Assembly: GCF_014201905.1 (NCBI RefSeq)
Contig: NZ_JACHFM010000003.1
Span: forward strand, 558,001-622,000
DNA: 64,000 bases
Direction: 5' to 3'
From: Amaricoccus macauensis
GTDB taxonomy: Bacteria; Pseudomonadota; Alphaproteobacteria; Rhodobacterales; Rhodobacteraceae
Shown here: one piece after another, positions 47,554-56,738 of the stretch
How the letters are laid out: each line of letters opens with the position of its first letter
Position numbering within the stretch: the first letter of the stretch is position 1
Position numbers and translations under genes: made by a program
Notes under the pieces: model-generated
The model's database searches: none
Seen by the model: only the letters and a program-made list of their open reading frames with translations
Told to the model about the DNA's origin: nothing

Positions 47554-48564
47554 ATGTACTTGGTACCCGTCGCCTGGTTCGCGCACGTGGTCAACCTCCG
47601 CGGAGCGGATGCTCCTGACGTGCGCGCCGGTCTCGCCGCCTCGGGCTTGTCGCTCTCCGTCATTGCTGAGGGAGAGGAGCAGATTGCAGCCCGGCGCTTC
47701 GCCCGGTTCATCGAGGGGGCTGCCCGCGCGACTGGTGAGGAGTTCTATGGTCTCGACCTCGGCCTCGGCTACGACCTGCGCGCGTCGGGGCTCGTGGCCT
47801 ACATGAGCATCGCCTGTGCAACCGTCCGGGACGGCTTGCAGAACGCCTGCCGCTTCGGCGCGATCAGCGACACCTCGGCCGACTACGACCTGATCGTGTC
47901 CGAGAGCGAGGCGTTCTTCCGCATCGAGACGCACTCGCCGCAGATGCGCATCAGCCGCCATGCAACCGAGTTCAAGGTCGCGATCGCCGTCAAGGCCTGC
48001 CAGACTTGGGTCGGCCCGGCGCTTCGGCCGCAGAAGGTCCGGCTCGCGGTTCCGCGCGGGGAGGCGGGTGGTGCGGCGTGCCGCTTCGGCTGTCCGGCGC
48101 ACTACGGCGCGGAGGCGACCGGGCTCGTCTTCAGTCTCGAACAGCTCGACCTCGCGCCCAACAGCTCCGATCCGTACCTCCTAGACTTGCTCGAGCGCGT
48201 AGCCGCGGACTGTTACGCGAGGCGCGGACCATGGCGAGGCGGCACCCGCAGCCGCGTGGAGCGGATGGTGCTCGACGCGCTCCCGAAGGGCGTGCCCACC
48301 GCGCGCCAGATGGCCGAGGCGATCGGCGTCAGCGAGCGGACCCTCGCGCGCAAGCTTTCCGCCGAGGGCACGAGCTTCAGCCAGGTGCTCGACGAGATCC
48401 GCCGCTACATGGCCATGAGCTACCTCGACGACCCGGCGTTCTCGCTGGCGCAGATCGCCTTCCTGCTCGGCTACGCTGACCAGAGCGCGTTCTCGAACGC
48501 CTTCCGCCGCTGGACAGGCCAGTCGCCGAGCCGCTTCCGTGCCGAAGGCGCCGATGGCGAGTGA
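47554..48564 (+). CDS. AraC-family transcriptional regulator
   Basis: This 336-residue protein has an N-terminal domain like the arabinose-binding type (GYDLRASGLVAYMSIACATVRDGLQNA). A C-terminal AraC double helix-turn-helix follows, with the motif FSLAQIAFLLGYADQSAFSNAFRRWTGQSP, about 300-330. The ATG at 47554 with GGAGGTCGGT before it is better than the one at 47515. It ends inside the next gene (11-base overlap), so it may regulate the pteridine-type cluster that follows, or simply be coupled to it. The ligand is unknown. Confidence 0.88.
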   Translation: MYLVPVAWFAHVVNLRGADAPDVRAGLAASGLSLSVIAEGEEQIAARRFARFIEGAARATGEEFYGLDLGLGYDLRASGLVAYMSIACATVRDGLQNACRFGAISDTSADYDLIVSESEAFFRIETHSPQMRISRHATEFKVAIAVKACQTWVGPALRPQKVRLAVPRGEAGGAACRFGCPAHYGAEATGLVFSLEQLDLAPNSSDPYLLDLLERVAADCYARRGPWRGGTRSRVERMVLDALPKGVPTARQMAEAIGVSERTLARKLSAEGTSFSQVLDEIRRYMAMSYLDDPAFSLAQIAFLLGYADQSAFSNAFRRWTGQSPSRFRAEGADGE

Positions 48565-49522
48565 AGCGCGCGCCTTCTGGATCGAGGCGGCGGGGCAGGG
48601 GGTGCTCCAGCCCGCCGCGCTGGAGCCCGGTGGCGACGATGTGGTCGTTGCCACCCGCATCTCCGGGATCAGCCGGGGCACCGAGGCGCTGGTCTTCCGC
48701 GGCGAGGTACCGGCGTCCGAGTGGCACCGCATGCGCGCACCGCTGCAGGAAGGCGCCTTTCCGTTTCCGGTGAAATACGGCTACGCCGCGGTCGGCGAGG
48801 TCGTCGCCGGGCCGGTGGAGCTGGTCGGAAGCGCCGTCTTCGTGCTGCACCCGCATCAGGACCGCTTCGCGGCCCCCGCCGCCATGGCGATCCCGTTGCC
48901 CGCCGGCCTGCCGCTCCGCCGCGCCGCACTCGCGGCCAACGCCGAGACCGCGCTCAACATCGTCTGGGACGCAGGCATCGGCCCGGGTGACCGGGTGGCG
49001 GTGGTGGGGGCGGGCGTCGTCGGCGCCCTCGTCGGCTGGATCGCCGCGGGCATCCCCGGCACCGCGGTGACGCTCGTCGATCTGAACCCGGCCCGCGCCG
49101 GGCTCGCCGCGGCGCTCGGCTGCGGCTTCGCCACACCGGAGACGGCGCCGGCCGACTGCGACGTGGTGATCCACGCCAGCGCTACCGCGTCCGGCCTCGC
49201 CACCGCGATCGGCCTCGCCGGGCAGGAGGCAACCGTGGTCGAAGCGAGCTGGTACGGCGATCGCCCGGTCAGCGTCAGCCTCGGCGGCGCCTTCCACAGC
49301 CGCCGCCTCCGCCTCGTCGCGAGCCAGGTCGGTGAGATCGCGCCCTCACGCCGGCCGCGCTGGAGCCACCGCCGCAGGCTGGAGGCGGCGCTGACGCTCC
49401 TCGCCGACCCGGCGCTCGACGCGCTTCTGAGCGGCGAGACCGCCTTTGCCGACCTGCCGGAGCGGTACGGGGAAATCCTCGCTGATCCCGATACCCTCTG
49501 CCATCTGGTGCGTTACGACTGA
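48554..49522 (+). CDS. Zinc-independent MDR dehydrogenase-like protein
   Basis: This 322-residue protein has the NAD(P)-binding core VAVVGAGVVGALVGWIAAG of the medium-chain dehydrogenase/reductase superfamily. GISRGTEALVFRGEVP is a typical N-terminal segment of this PTPS-linked subgroup. The catalytic zinc ligands of alcohol dehydrogenases are not seen. It starts inside the AraC gene (ATG at 48554, GGAGGCG-like context is absent, so coupling is likely) and lies 19 bases before the PTPS-like gene. A role in pteridine or side-chain modification is inferred. Confidence 0.78.
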   Translation: MASEARAFWIEAAGQGVLQPAALEPGGDDVVVATRISGISRGTEALVFRGEVPASEWHRMRAPLQEGAFPFPVKYGYAAVGEVVAGPVELVGSAVFVLHPHQDRFAAPAAMAIPLPAGLPLRRAALAANAETALNIVWDAGIGPGDRVAVVGAGVVGALVGWIAAGIPGTAVTLVDLNPARAGLAAALGCGFATPETAPADCDVVIHASATASGLATAIGLAGQEATVVEASWYGDRPVSVSLGGAFHSRRLRLVASQVGEIAPSRRPRWSHRRRLEAALTLLADPALDALLSGETAFADLPERYGEILADPDTLCHLVRYD

Positions 49523-49541
49523 CCGACAGGGGAGAGTGACC

Positions 49542-49937
49542 ATGTACGCCGTCGAGGTCCGCGATCACGTGATGATCGCCCACAGTCTGCCGGGCGAGGT
49601 CTTCGGCCCGGCGCAACGCCTGCACGGCGCGACCTTCGTGGTCGACGCCGCGTTCTTCGCCGAGGCGCTCGACGAGAACGGCATCGTCGTCGACATCGGC
49701 CGCGCCACCGAGGCGCTGGCCGCCGCGCTTGAGCCGCTGCGCTATCGCAACCTCGACGACCTGCCCGAGTTCGCCGGCCGGGCCTCGACCACGGAAGTCC
49801 TCGCCCGCCACGTCTTCGACGCGCTCGCTGGCCCCGCGCGCTCCGGCGCGCTCGGCAATCCCGGCGGGCTCCGGCGCCTGCGCATCACGCTGCACGAAAG
49901 CCACGCCGCGCGCGGCTGGTACGAGGCGGACCTGTGA
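49542..49937 (+). CDS. 6-pyruvoyl-tetrahydropterin synthase / QueD-like protein
   Basis: This 131-residue protein belongs to the PTPS/QueD (6-carboxytetrahydropterin synthase) superfamily. [20 protein letters not shown] matches the N-terminal region, with the histidines of the zinc site (H14 and H29), and [20 protein letters not shown] gives the C-terminal ESHA motif with its glutamate. The usual catalytic cysteine region between them is not seen. The partners around it (GT4, methyltransferase, RibD-C) differ from the queuosine genes, so a pterin or other pteridine product is more likely. It overlaps the glycosyltransferase gene by 4 bases. Confidence 0.8.
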   Translation: MYAVEVRDHVMIAHSLPGEVFGPAQRLHGATFVVDAAFFAEALDENGIVVDIGRATEALAAALEPLRYRNLDDLPEFAGRASTTEVLARHVFDALAGPARSGALGNPGGLRRLRITLHESHAARGWYEADL

Positions 49938-50992
49938 CGCCAGCGGCGCGCGCCGTCACCTTTCTCGTTCCGGGCGATCTCGACGCGCCGACCGGCGGAT
50001 ACGGCTATGACCGCCGGCTGATCGCCGGACTGCGGGACCTCGGCTGGACGGTCACGGTGCTGCGGCCGCCCGGCGACTGGCCCAGTCCCGATGCCGCCGC
50101 GCGCGCCGCAACGCGGGCGCTGCTCGCGGCGTTACCCGACAGCGCGCTCGTCCTGGCCGATGGCCTCGCGTTCGGCGCGATGCCGGGTGAGGCAGCGGCC
50201 GAGGCCCGGCGCCTCCGCTTCGTCGCGCTCGTCCACCACCCGCTCGGCGACGAGAGCGGCCTTGCTGCGCCTGATCGCGAAAGGCTTCTCGCCTCGGAGC
50301 GTGAAGCCCTTCGGGCCGCCGGACCAGTGGTCTGCACCAGCCCCGCCACCGCACGCCGGCTCGCCAGCGGCTTCGACGTCGCGCCCGAGCGGCTGGTGAC
50401 TGCCCCGCCCGGCACCGATCCCGGGCCGCGCGCGGCGGGAGACGGTGATCCGCCGCGCCTCCTCGCCATCGGCTCGCTCATCCCGCGCAAGCGCCATGAC
50501 GTGCTGGTCGATGCGCTCGCCCGTCTCGCCGACCGGCGGTGGACGGCGCGCATCGTGGGCTCGGCCATGTTCGACCCGGCCTGCGCCGCCGATCTCGCCG
50601 CCCGCATCGCCGCCGCCGGTCTCGGGGAGCGCGTCGCGCTCTGCGGTGCCGTCACCGACACCCGGGCCGAACTCGCGGCCGCCGATGTCTTCGTGCTCGC
50701 GAGCGAGTACGAAGGCTACGGCATGGCTTTCGCCGAGGCGCTGTCGCAGGGCGTGCCGGTCATCGCCTGCCGCGCCGGTGCCATCGCCGATCTCGTGCCG
50801 GAAGCGGCCGGCGGGCTGGCGCCGCCGGGCGATGCGGCGGGATTTGCCGCGGCCCTCGCGCCGCTGCTCGATGATGCCGCCCGCCGCCGCGCCGCCGCCG
50901 AAGCGGCCTTCGCCGCCGGCCAGCGGCTGCCGTCATGGGCCGACACCGCGCGCACCGTCGCCGCCTGCCTCGACCGCGTGGCGCGCCCGTGA
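49934..50992 (+). CDS. GT4-family glycosyltransferase
   Basis: This 352-residue protein has the GT-B fold of family 4: [16 protein letters not shown] near the N-terminus, then [16 protein letters not shown] and the donor-site [16 protein letters not shown] in the C-terminal half. The GTG start at 49934 overlaps the end of the PTPS-like gene, and the stop overlaps the methyltransferase start, so it is translationally coupled on both sides. A glycosylated pteridine is an attractive product, but the acceptor is unknown. Confidence 0.85.
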   Translation: MTPAARAVTFLVPGDLDAPTGGYGYDRRLIAGLRDLGWTVTVLRPPGDWPSPDAAARAATRALLAALPDSALVLADGLAFGAMPGEAAAEARRLRFVALVHHPLGDESGLAAPDRERLLASEREALRAAGPVVCTSPATARRLASGFDVAPERLVTAPPGTDPGPRAAGDGDPPRLLAIGSLIPRKRHDVLVDALARLADRRWTARIVGSAMFDPACAADLAARIAAAGLGERVALCGAVTDTRAELAAADVFVLASEYEGYGMAFAEALSQGVPVIACRAGAIADLVPEAAGGLAPPGDAAGFAAALAPLLDDAARRRAAAEAAFAAGQRLPSWADTARTVAACLDRVARP

Positions 50993-51774
50993 GCTTTGAT
51001 CCCGACTGGCTCGACCTGCGCGCGCCCGCCGACGACGCGGCCCGCGACCCGTGGCTTCTCGCCTCGGCGCGCGCCTGTCTGCTTGGCAGTCCCGATGCGC
51101 TGGCGCTCGACCTCGGCGCGGGAACCGGCGCGACCGTGCGCGCCGTCGCCGCGTCGGGTGTCCGCTGGCGCCTGCTCGATCACGACCCGGAGCTTCTCGC
51201 CAGAGCCGCCGAGCGGGTGCCGGGTGCGGAGACCGTCGTCGCGGACCTCGCCCGCCTCGACTGCGTCGACCTCTCGGACGTGCGCCTCGTCACTGCCTCC
51301 GCCCTGCTCGATCTCGCCGGTGCCGCGTGGCTCGACGCGCTCGCCGATCGCCTCGCGGCGGCTGGGACCGCGCTCTATGCGGCGTTGAGCTACGACGGCC
51401 GGCTCGACTGGACCCCGGCCCATCCGGGCGACGCGGCGGTTGCCCTTGCCTTCAACCGCCATCAGCACGGCGACAAGGGCCTCGGCGGACCGGCCCTCGG
51501 CCCGGACGCCGCGCGCTATCTCGCGGCGGCGCTCGCCCGGCGCGGCTATCGCGTGCGCCTCGGGCTCAGCCCGTGGCGCCTCGCGCCGGGGCCGCTGCTC
51601 GACGCGCTCCTCGACGGCATCGCCGGGGCGGCCACCGAGGCGGGAGCCGACACCAGCGCGTGGCGTCAGGCCCGCGCCGCGACGACCTTCGGCTCCGTCG
51701 GACACCTGGACATCTTCGCGTTGCCCGGATTCGCCAGCGCGCAGTCAAAGACCACGTCGGTTTCGAGCCCGTAG
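50989..51774 (+). CDS. Class I SAM-dependent methyltransferase
   Basis: This 261-residue protein has the SAM-binding [16 protein letters not shown] near residues 37-52, [12 protein letters not shown] (acidic loop) and [15 protein letters not shown] at 50989 overlaps the glycosyltransferase stop. The 3' end runs 109 bases into the convergent RibD-like gene, an unusually long convergent overlap. The substrate is probably the product of the same cluster; this is inferred. Confidence 0.85.
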   Translation: MSFDPDWLDLRAPADDAARDPWLLASARACLLGSPDALALDLGAGTGATVRAVAASGVRWRLLDHDPELLARAAERVPGAETVVADLARLDCVDLSDVRLVTASALLDLAGAAWLDALADRLAAAGTALYAALSYDGRLDWTPAHPGDAAVALAFNRHQHGDKGLGGPALGPDAARYLAAALARRGYRVRLGLSPWRLAPGPLLDALLDGIAGAATEAGADTSAWRQARAATTFGSVGHLDIFALPGFASAQSKTTSVSSP

Positions 51775-52499
51775 ACCCGCGTCTCGGGCCGGAGTGCATC
51801 GCGGAGCCGCGCCACCGGCGCCGTGCGCAGCCCTGACGGCCCGTCACCGATGATGAGCGGCGCCACCGCCACGTGCAGGCGGTGCAGGAGCCCCGCATCA
51901 AGGAACCGCTGGATCGTCACGCACCCGCCCTCGATCAGTACCCGCCCGAACCCGAGATCGGCCAGCGCGCCCGCGATGTCCTCGGGCGCGATCCATCCGC
52001 ACTCGGCCGGCGTCAGGCGAACCACCTCGACGCCCGGCGCCCGTGGCCGGTCGCTGGCCTGGATCACCACCCGCCGCACGCTCGCGTCCGTCAGCGCCTT
52101 CGCGCTGTCCGGCAATCGCCCGCGTGGATCAATGATCACGCGCGCCGGGCTCGGGCCGGGCACCAGCCGCACGGTCAGCCGCGGATCGTCCTGCAACGCG
52201 GTCTTGACGCCCACCACCACCGCGTCGGCCAGCGCGCGGCACCGGTGCAGATGCTTCAGCCCCTCCGGCCCCGACACGTCCGTCGCATCGCCCGATGGCG
52301 TCGCGATCCGACCGTCGAGCGACTGCCCGACCTGCGCGAAGAGGTGCGCGCCGGGATGCCCCGTGGCGAGGGGCGCATAGAGCTCCCACGCCGCGCGCTC
52401 CGCCTCGCTCCACTCCTGTGATGGCCCGGCCGCCGCATCGTCGTTGCGGCGCGCGAGCAGCGCCGCCCAGACCGCGTCCGTCACGTCCGCTCGCTGCAT
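51666..52499 (-). CDS. RibD C-terminal (DHFR-like) reductase
   Basis: This 277-residue protein carries a RibD-type reductase domain (DHFR fold) after a short unassigned N-terminus: FAQVGQSLDGRIATPSGDATDVSG and VVVGVKTALQDDPRLTVR. GRVLIEGGCVTIQRFLDAGL is the substrate-side motif, near 200-220. It would reduce a pterin/pyrimidine-like substrate with NADPH. The start MQRADVTDAVW is chosen from family fit; longer frames are unlikely. It converges with the methyltransferase gene. Confidence 0.85.
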   Translation of the reverse strand: MQRADVTDAVWAALLARRNDDAAAGPSQEWSEAERAAWELYAPLATGHPGAHLFAQVGQSLDGRIATPSGDATDVSGPEGLKHLHRCRALADAVVVGVKTALQDDPRLTVRLVPGPSPARVIIDPRGRLPDSAKALTDASVRRVVIQASDRPRAPGVEVVRLTPAECGWIAPEDIAGALADLGFGRVLIEGGCVTIQRFLDAGLLHRLHVAVAPLIIGDGPSGLRTAPVARLRDALRPETRVYGLETDVVFDCALANPGNAKMSRCPTEPKVVAARA

Positions 52500-52635
52500 C
52501 GTATTTCCCTCGCCGTTTCGGCTTGCCGGAACCCGTTGGTACGCTTCACGTAGCCTGCGCCGGGGGCGAGACCACTCGCGCAGGGAGCCTACCCGAAAAA
52601 ATCGCCCGTGGAATGTTCCACTTCGGTCGCGCTCG

Positions 52636-53397
52636 TCAGATGCCGGCGTACCAGTCGTAGCCCACGGTATCTTCCCAGAAACCACCCCGGCCGCCCCGCA
52701 CCGCGCCGAGCAACGCCACCGCCTCGATGCGCATCACGAACTTCGCGTGCTTGTAGCCGAGCTGCCGCTCCACCCGGAGCCGCAGCGGCGCCCCATGCCC
52801 GAGCGGCAGCTCGCCGCCGTTCATCCCGTAGGCGAGGATGGTCTGCGGGTGAAACGCATCCACCAGGTCGATGCTCTCGTAATACGCCATGCCGTCGAAG
52901 TCGTCGGCACAGTGCAGCACGATGTAGCGCGCCGAAGGCTTCAGCCGCGCGGCCGCGAGCACCGCCCCGAGCGGCACGCCGGTCCACTGGCCGATGGCGC
53001 TCCAGCCCTCGACGCAGTCATGCCGGGTGATCTGCGTCCGCGCCGGCATCGCCTTCAGCTCCGCCAGCCCGAGCCGCTGCGGCGCCTCCACAAGCCCGCC
53101 CACCTCGAGCCGCCAGTCCGCGAAACCCGTCTCCGCGTGGCGCTGCCACTCCGGCGACGCCGGGCGGGTGTTGCCGTTGGTGCGGAAGGTGGGCGATATC
53201 TCCGACGGCGCGAATTCCCGGGCCAGCGCGTCCGAACCGATCAGCCGGTGCACCCGGTAGGAGAGCCACTCGCCACTGCCGAGCACCATGTCGCGGAAAC
53301 TCGGGCTGGCCCCGAGCGCATCGCAGCCCCCGAGCAGCAACCCCGGGGCCGCAAGCGCCGCGCCCCGCAACAGCGCCCGCCGGCTCACCCGGCTCAT
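52636..53397 (-). CDS. Exported molybdopterin oxidoreductase (YedY/MsrP-like)
   Basis: This 253-residue protein has a Tat-type leader SRRALLRG and a lipobox-like LGGC at about residues 21-24. The molybdopterin domain of the sulfite oxidase/YedY family follows, with the metal-ligand cysteine in RHDCVEGWSAIGQWTGV and MNGGELPLGHGAPLRL. The start overlaps the stop of the cytochrome b gene (ATGA), so they form a two-gene unit. It could reduce oxidised protein methionine or other substrates in the periplasm; the exact one is not known. Confidence 0.88.
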   Translation of the reverse strand: MSRVSRRALLRGAALAAPGLLLGGCDALGASPSFRDMVLGSGEWLSYRVHRLIGSDALAREFAPSEISPTFRTNGNTRPASPEWQRHAETGFADWRLEVGGLVEAPQRLGLAELKAMPARTQITRHDCVEGWSAIGQWTGVPLGAVLAAARLKPSARYIVLHCADDFDGMAYYESIDLVDAFHPQTILAYGMNGGELPLGHGAPLRLRVERQLGYKHAKFVMRIEAVALLGAVRGGRGGFWEDTVGYDWYAGI

Positions 53398-54215
53398 CGC
53401 CGCGCCTCCGGCAACCGGTAGCGCCCCGTCACCATGGAGCGCACCCCGTTCAATGGCCCGGCGAGCAGCACCATCACGAGATGCACCACCACGAACGCCA
53501 CGATGAGCCACGCCGCGATGAAATGCACCGAGCGCGCGGTCTGCCGCCCGCCAAAGAGATCGACGATCAGGGGCGCCGTCGCGTCCATCGACGGCGACAT
53601 GGCGAGCCCCGACAGCACCATCCCGGGCAGCAGGACCACCAGCACCGCGAGATAGGCAAGCTTCTGCAAGGTGTTGTAGCGCCGCGCCGCCTCGCCCTTC
53701 GCAAGGTCGAGCCGGGCGTGCGCCTTCACCTCGCCCCAGAGATGCCCCGGTGCCAGCTCGCGCCCCTTGGGCCGCAGGTCGCGCCAGAGATGGCCGTTGA
53801 CGAGGCTCGCCACCGCATAGGCCGCGAGGCCGCCCGCAAACAGCCATGCAAAGCTCAGATGCCAGCGCCGGGCGAGTGCCAGGTCATAGGCTGACGGGAT
53901 CGTCGCCCAGCCGGGGAAGGCGATCGCCCAGAGCCGGCCGTCCCGCGTGCTCACCCCGAGAACCCCCGTGGTGTCGAACTCGGCGCCCCCGACCCTGAGA
54001 TAGCCCTCCGCCCCGGTCGCGCCGATCTCGAGCCACGCCGGATCGGAGTTGGCGCCATAGCTGCCCCAGTAGAGCCGGGGATGCGCGTTGAAGATCATCA
54101 GCCCGCTCATCAGCATGATGACGAGGACCCCCGCGTTCACCCAGTGCCAGAGCCGCGTCGAGACGCGGTGCCGCCGGATGGTCCGGCCAGACGGGTCGGG
54201 AGACGCGTCCGCCAT
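53394..54215 (-). CDS. Cytochrome b561-type membrane subunit
   Basis: This 273-residue protein has four to five hydrophobic segments and heme-ligand histidines in RLWHWVNAGVLVIMLMSGL, RRWHLSFAWLFAGGL and HFIAAWLIVAFVVVHLVMV. This is the pattern of b-type cytochromes that feed electrons from quinol to periplasmic enzymes. Next to the YedY-like gene it should supply electrons to that enzyme, as YedZ/MsrQ does. The ATG at 54215 is chosen; a longer frame to 54278 lacks family features. Confidence 0.85.
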   Translation of the reverse strand: MADASPDPSGRTIRRHRVSTRLWHWVNAGVLVIMLMSGLMIFNAHPRLYWGSYGANSDPAWLEIGATGAEGYLRVGGAEFDTTGVLGVSTRDGRLWAIAFPGWATIPSAYDLALARRWHLSFAWLFAGGLAAYAVASLVNGHLWRDLRPKGRELAPGHLWGEVKAHARLDLAKGEAARRYNTLQKLAYLAVLVVLLPGMVLSGLAMSPSMDATAPLIVDLFGGRQTARSVHFIAAWLIVAFVVVHLVMVLLAGPLNGVRSMVTGRYRLPEARR

Positions 54216-54217
54216 GG

Positions 54218-54517
54218 CTACTGGCTGCCGGCGTCGCGCATCGCGTCGCCGAGCTCCCGCCCGGGACTTGCGCGGCACGCGGCCTGCACCGCCATCACCA
54301 GATCATCGTTCGCCACGACCTCGGCATCCTCGCCTTCGCCCGACAGCATGGTCTCCGAGGCGTCCATCCCGCCCTCGCCGGCCTCCGCCATCGAACCGGC
54401 GATCTGCATCTGCGAGTCCTTGTCCAGGCCGTTGAACTCGGCGCACGACATGTCGGCAAGCGCGGCACCCGGCGCGAGACAGGCGAGCGCCACGAGGGCG
54501 GCGTGAAGGCGGGTCAT
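54218..54517 (-). CDS. HdeA-like small periplasmic protein
   Basis: This 99-residue protein has a signal peptide (to about residue 21, ending AALA). Its mature part starts DMSCAEFNGLDKDSQMQIAG and carries two cysteines. The CxxF/LD pattern recalls HdeA/HdeB-type acid-stress chaperones. It ends 2 bases before the cytochrome b gene and is probably in the same operon. The match is short, so the family is tentative. Confidence 0.6.
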   Translation of the reverse strand: MTRLHAALVALACLAPGAALADMSCAEFNGLDKDSQMQIAGSMAEAGEGGMDASETMLSGEGEDAEVVANDDLVMAVQAACRASPGRELGDAMRDAGSQ

Positions 54518-54617
54518 CCGTCGATCCCTCTCTCGCGGGCGCCCGACCGGCACGCGGGCTCCCTGATACTCCTGATACTGCTGTCGCGCGCGCCCGTGTC
54601 GCTGCACGATACGGTGA

Positions 54618-55163
54618 TCAGCCGGGCTCGCCGTGCCGCACCAGCGAGGCGAGCCGCGCCAGCTCCTCGTCGTGGATCCCGAGCGCCGTGAGCCCCTCGA
54701 CCGTCGACATCAGATAGTCGAGGTTGCGCCCGCTCGACCCTTCGGCCCGGCCGATCACCGCGGCCTGCTCCTCCAGCGTCAGCCCGCCGATGTACTGCAC
54801 ATGGCCGCGGTCCACCACGTAGGCCAGCGCCTCGATCTCGATCCCGTCCTCGAGCGTCACCGGCAGGCGCCGCTCCTCATAGGCCGACGAGACCAGCTCG
54901 CGCTCCCGCAGATAGGCAAGGACCGCCTCGGCGTGCTCCGCCGTGACCCGGAACGCCAGCCCCTCGCAAACCGCCTCCGCCGATTCGTCAAGGGCGAGAA
55001 CGAGGCCCGGTGCCTCCGGCGTGCCGCGATAGTGAATCGAGGTCATGCAGAAGCCGCGGCGCCAGCCGGAAAGTCGTGCCAGATGCCGCTCCACGAAGTC
55101 AAAACCCGGACGCCAGATCAGCGAGCCGTATCCGAAGACCCAGAGATCACCCGTCGCCATCAT
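54618..55163 (-). CDS. ChaC-like gamma-glutamylcyclotransferase
   Basis: This 181-residue protein has the substrate-binding FGYGSLIWRPGFD near residues 9-21, GWRRGFCMTSIHYRGTPEAPG and the catalytic-glutamate region around VDRGHVQYIGGLTLEEQAAVI. ChaC proteins release 5-oxoproline from glutathione. The two adjacent ATGs at 55163 and 55160 both fit. AAGGA precedes the first. Confidence 0.9.
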   Translation of the reverse strand: MMATGDLWVFGYGSLIWRPGFDFVERHLARLSGWRRGFCMTSIHYRGTPEAPGLVLALDESAEAVCEGLAFRVTAEHAEAVLAYLRERELVSSAYEERRLPVTLEDGIEIEALAYVVDRGHVQYIGGLTLEEQAAVIGRAEGSSGRNLDYLMSTVEGLTALGIHDEELARLASLVRHGEPG

Positions 55164-55242
55164 GCCGTCCTTCGAGACTCGCGAACCATTTCCCCTCGCA
55201 TCGGTGCCGAGGCTCGGGTAACTGGCGGAAAGGGGGTAGGGC

Positions 55243-56262
55243 ATGCGCGTAATCTTGGCAATCACTGCCGTCGCCATCGTGGCCGCACTGGCGTGGAGCG
55301 GCTTCTGGTACTGGCAGGTATCGCTGCGGGAGCAGGCGATCGACGGCTGGCTTGCCGAGCGGCGAGCCGACGGCTGGGTCGCGGAGGCCAGGGGCGTGGA
55401 GATGGCGGGCTTCCCGAGCCGCGTCGACACGTTCGTCACCGGCCTGAACCTCGCCGACCCGGACGCCGGCTGGGCATGGAAGGCAGACGAACTGCAACTC
55501 CTCTCGCTCACCTACAAGCCACACCACATCATCGCGACGCTGCCCGGAGAACAGGTGTTCTCCACGCCCTACGACACCATCCGCCTGCACGCCGACGCCC
55601 TGCGCGGCTCGGTGCTGTTCCGCCCGACGCCCCGGCTCGAACTCGACCACATGACCTTCGAGATCGGCGACATGCAGATCACCGGCGACGCCGGCTGGTC
55701 GGCGCAGATCGGCAAGGGGCTCCTCGCCACGCGACAGTCCGCCGGCAAGGACGTCCCGCCGTTCGCCCACGATCTCGCGATTCAGGTCTCGAGCCTCACC
55801 CTGCCGCCCGAACTCATGCGGACGCTGCGCGCCGGCAAGGTGCTTCCGGCCGAGATCGGCTCCATGTCGCTCGATGCGATGCTGGACTTCGACCAGCCAT
55901 GGGACCGGGCCTCGGTGGAGGCGGGCCTGCCGACCCTCGAAGGCGTCAACGTGCGCGACCTGCACCTCTCGTGGGGCCGGCTCGACCTGCGCGGCAAGGG
56001 GGATCTCGACGTCGATGCGAAGGGCTTCGCCGAGGGCCGGCTCGACTTCACCGCCACCAACTGGCGCGACATGATCGACGTGGCCCAACAGAGCGGAGTC
56101 ATCGGGTCCACCATGGCCGACACCCTGCGCGTCGGCCTCGGCCTTCTCGCCCAGATGGCCGGCAAGCCCGACGCCATCGACATCCCCCTCGAATTCGCCG
56201 CCGGCCAGACCCGCCTCGGCCCCATCCCCCTCGGCCCCGCCCCGAGATTGGCGACGCGGTAG
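55243..56262 (+). CDS. DUF2125 domain protein
   Basis: This 339-residue protein has an N-terminal membrane anchor or signal (MRVILAITAVAIVAALAWSGFWYWQVSLREQ) and a long beta-rich part, ending in a proline-rich tail. GFPSRVDTFVTGLNLADP at about residues 55-72 matches DUF2125. The protein is conserved in alphaproteobacteria, near the cell envelope, with unknown function. An AAAGGGGG ribosome site precedes the ATG. Confidence 0.88.
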   Translation: MRVILAITAVAIVAALAWSGFWYWQVSLREQAIDGWLAERRADGWVAEARGVEMAGFPSRVDTFVTGLNLADPDAGWAWKADELQLLSLTYKPHHIIATLPGEQVFSTPYDTIRLHADALRGSVLFRPTPRLELDHMTFEIGDMQITGDAGWSAQIGKGLLATRQSAGKDVPPFAHDLAIQVSSLTLPPELMRTLRAGKVLPAEIGSMSLDAMLDFDQPWDRASVEAGLPTLEGVNVRDLHLSWGRLDLRGKGDLDVDAKGFAEGRLDFTATNWRDMIDVAQQSGVIGSTMADTLRVGLGLLAQMAGKPDAIDIPLEFAAGQTRLGPIPLGPAPRLATR

Positions 56263-56396
56263 GGGCGCGGCAGGGGGCTGACGAATGCCGCCCGGATTGG
56301 CAGGCGATAGCATTCTGGGTAGTGTCAGATAATATTATTAACTAAAATCAACTTGATAGACACCCAGCGCAACTTGCGCGTCGGGCCGTCAAATGA

Positions 56397-56432
56397 GATC
56401 GGGGGGGCCTCCCCTCAAGGGCCCCCCCGATC
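56397..56432. terminator. Strong G/C hairpin in the 56263-56738 gap
   Basis: GATCGGGGGGGCC and GGCCCCCCCGATC form a perfect 13-bp stem with a 10-base loop. It lies 134 bases after the DUF2125 gene and 306 bases beyond the ahcY stop, so either strand could use it. No T-run follows. The seven-base G and C runs make it unusual. Apart from this and the ahcY terminator the 476-base gap holds no clear gene; AT-rich bases occur at 56325-56355. Confidence 0.5.
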
Positions 56433-56678
56433 CGCTGCGTGCGGGTACTACGGACCCCCATCCGCTCGGGTCCGGCGCGCGGGACGAGTCCCCCGGCGGA
56501 CCCACCAAACGCCGGTGGGACCCGATCGACCGCGCCTTGCCAGACCCTCGCCGACCCGCACGACCCCTCCAGGGTCTTGTTGGACCCCAAGGTGCATCCG
56601 ATGCGATTTCGTGGAGGACGATGGGTTCAGGGGGCGTTTCTGCCGCGGCCATCGACTGCTCCGACCATTGCCGGAAAC

Positions 56679-56705
56679 GGCGCCTCCCGTCAAACGGGAA
56701 GCGCC
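56679..56705 (-). terminator. Terminator of ahcY
   Basis: GGCGCCTCCCGT and ACGGGAAGCGCC form a 12-bp stem with one mismatch and a 3-base loop, 33 bases after the ahcY stop on the minus strand. Few Ts follow, so its strength is uncertain. Confidence 0.55.
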
Positions 56706-56738
56706 TAGACTTCAAGGTAATGAAGGCGTTGCCGCGCC

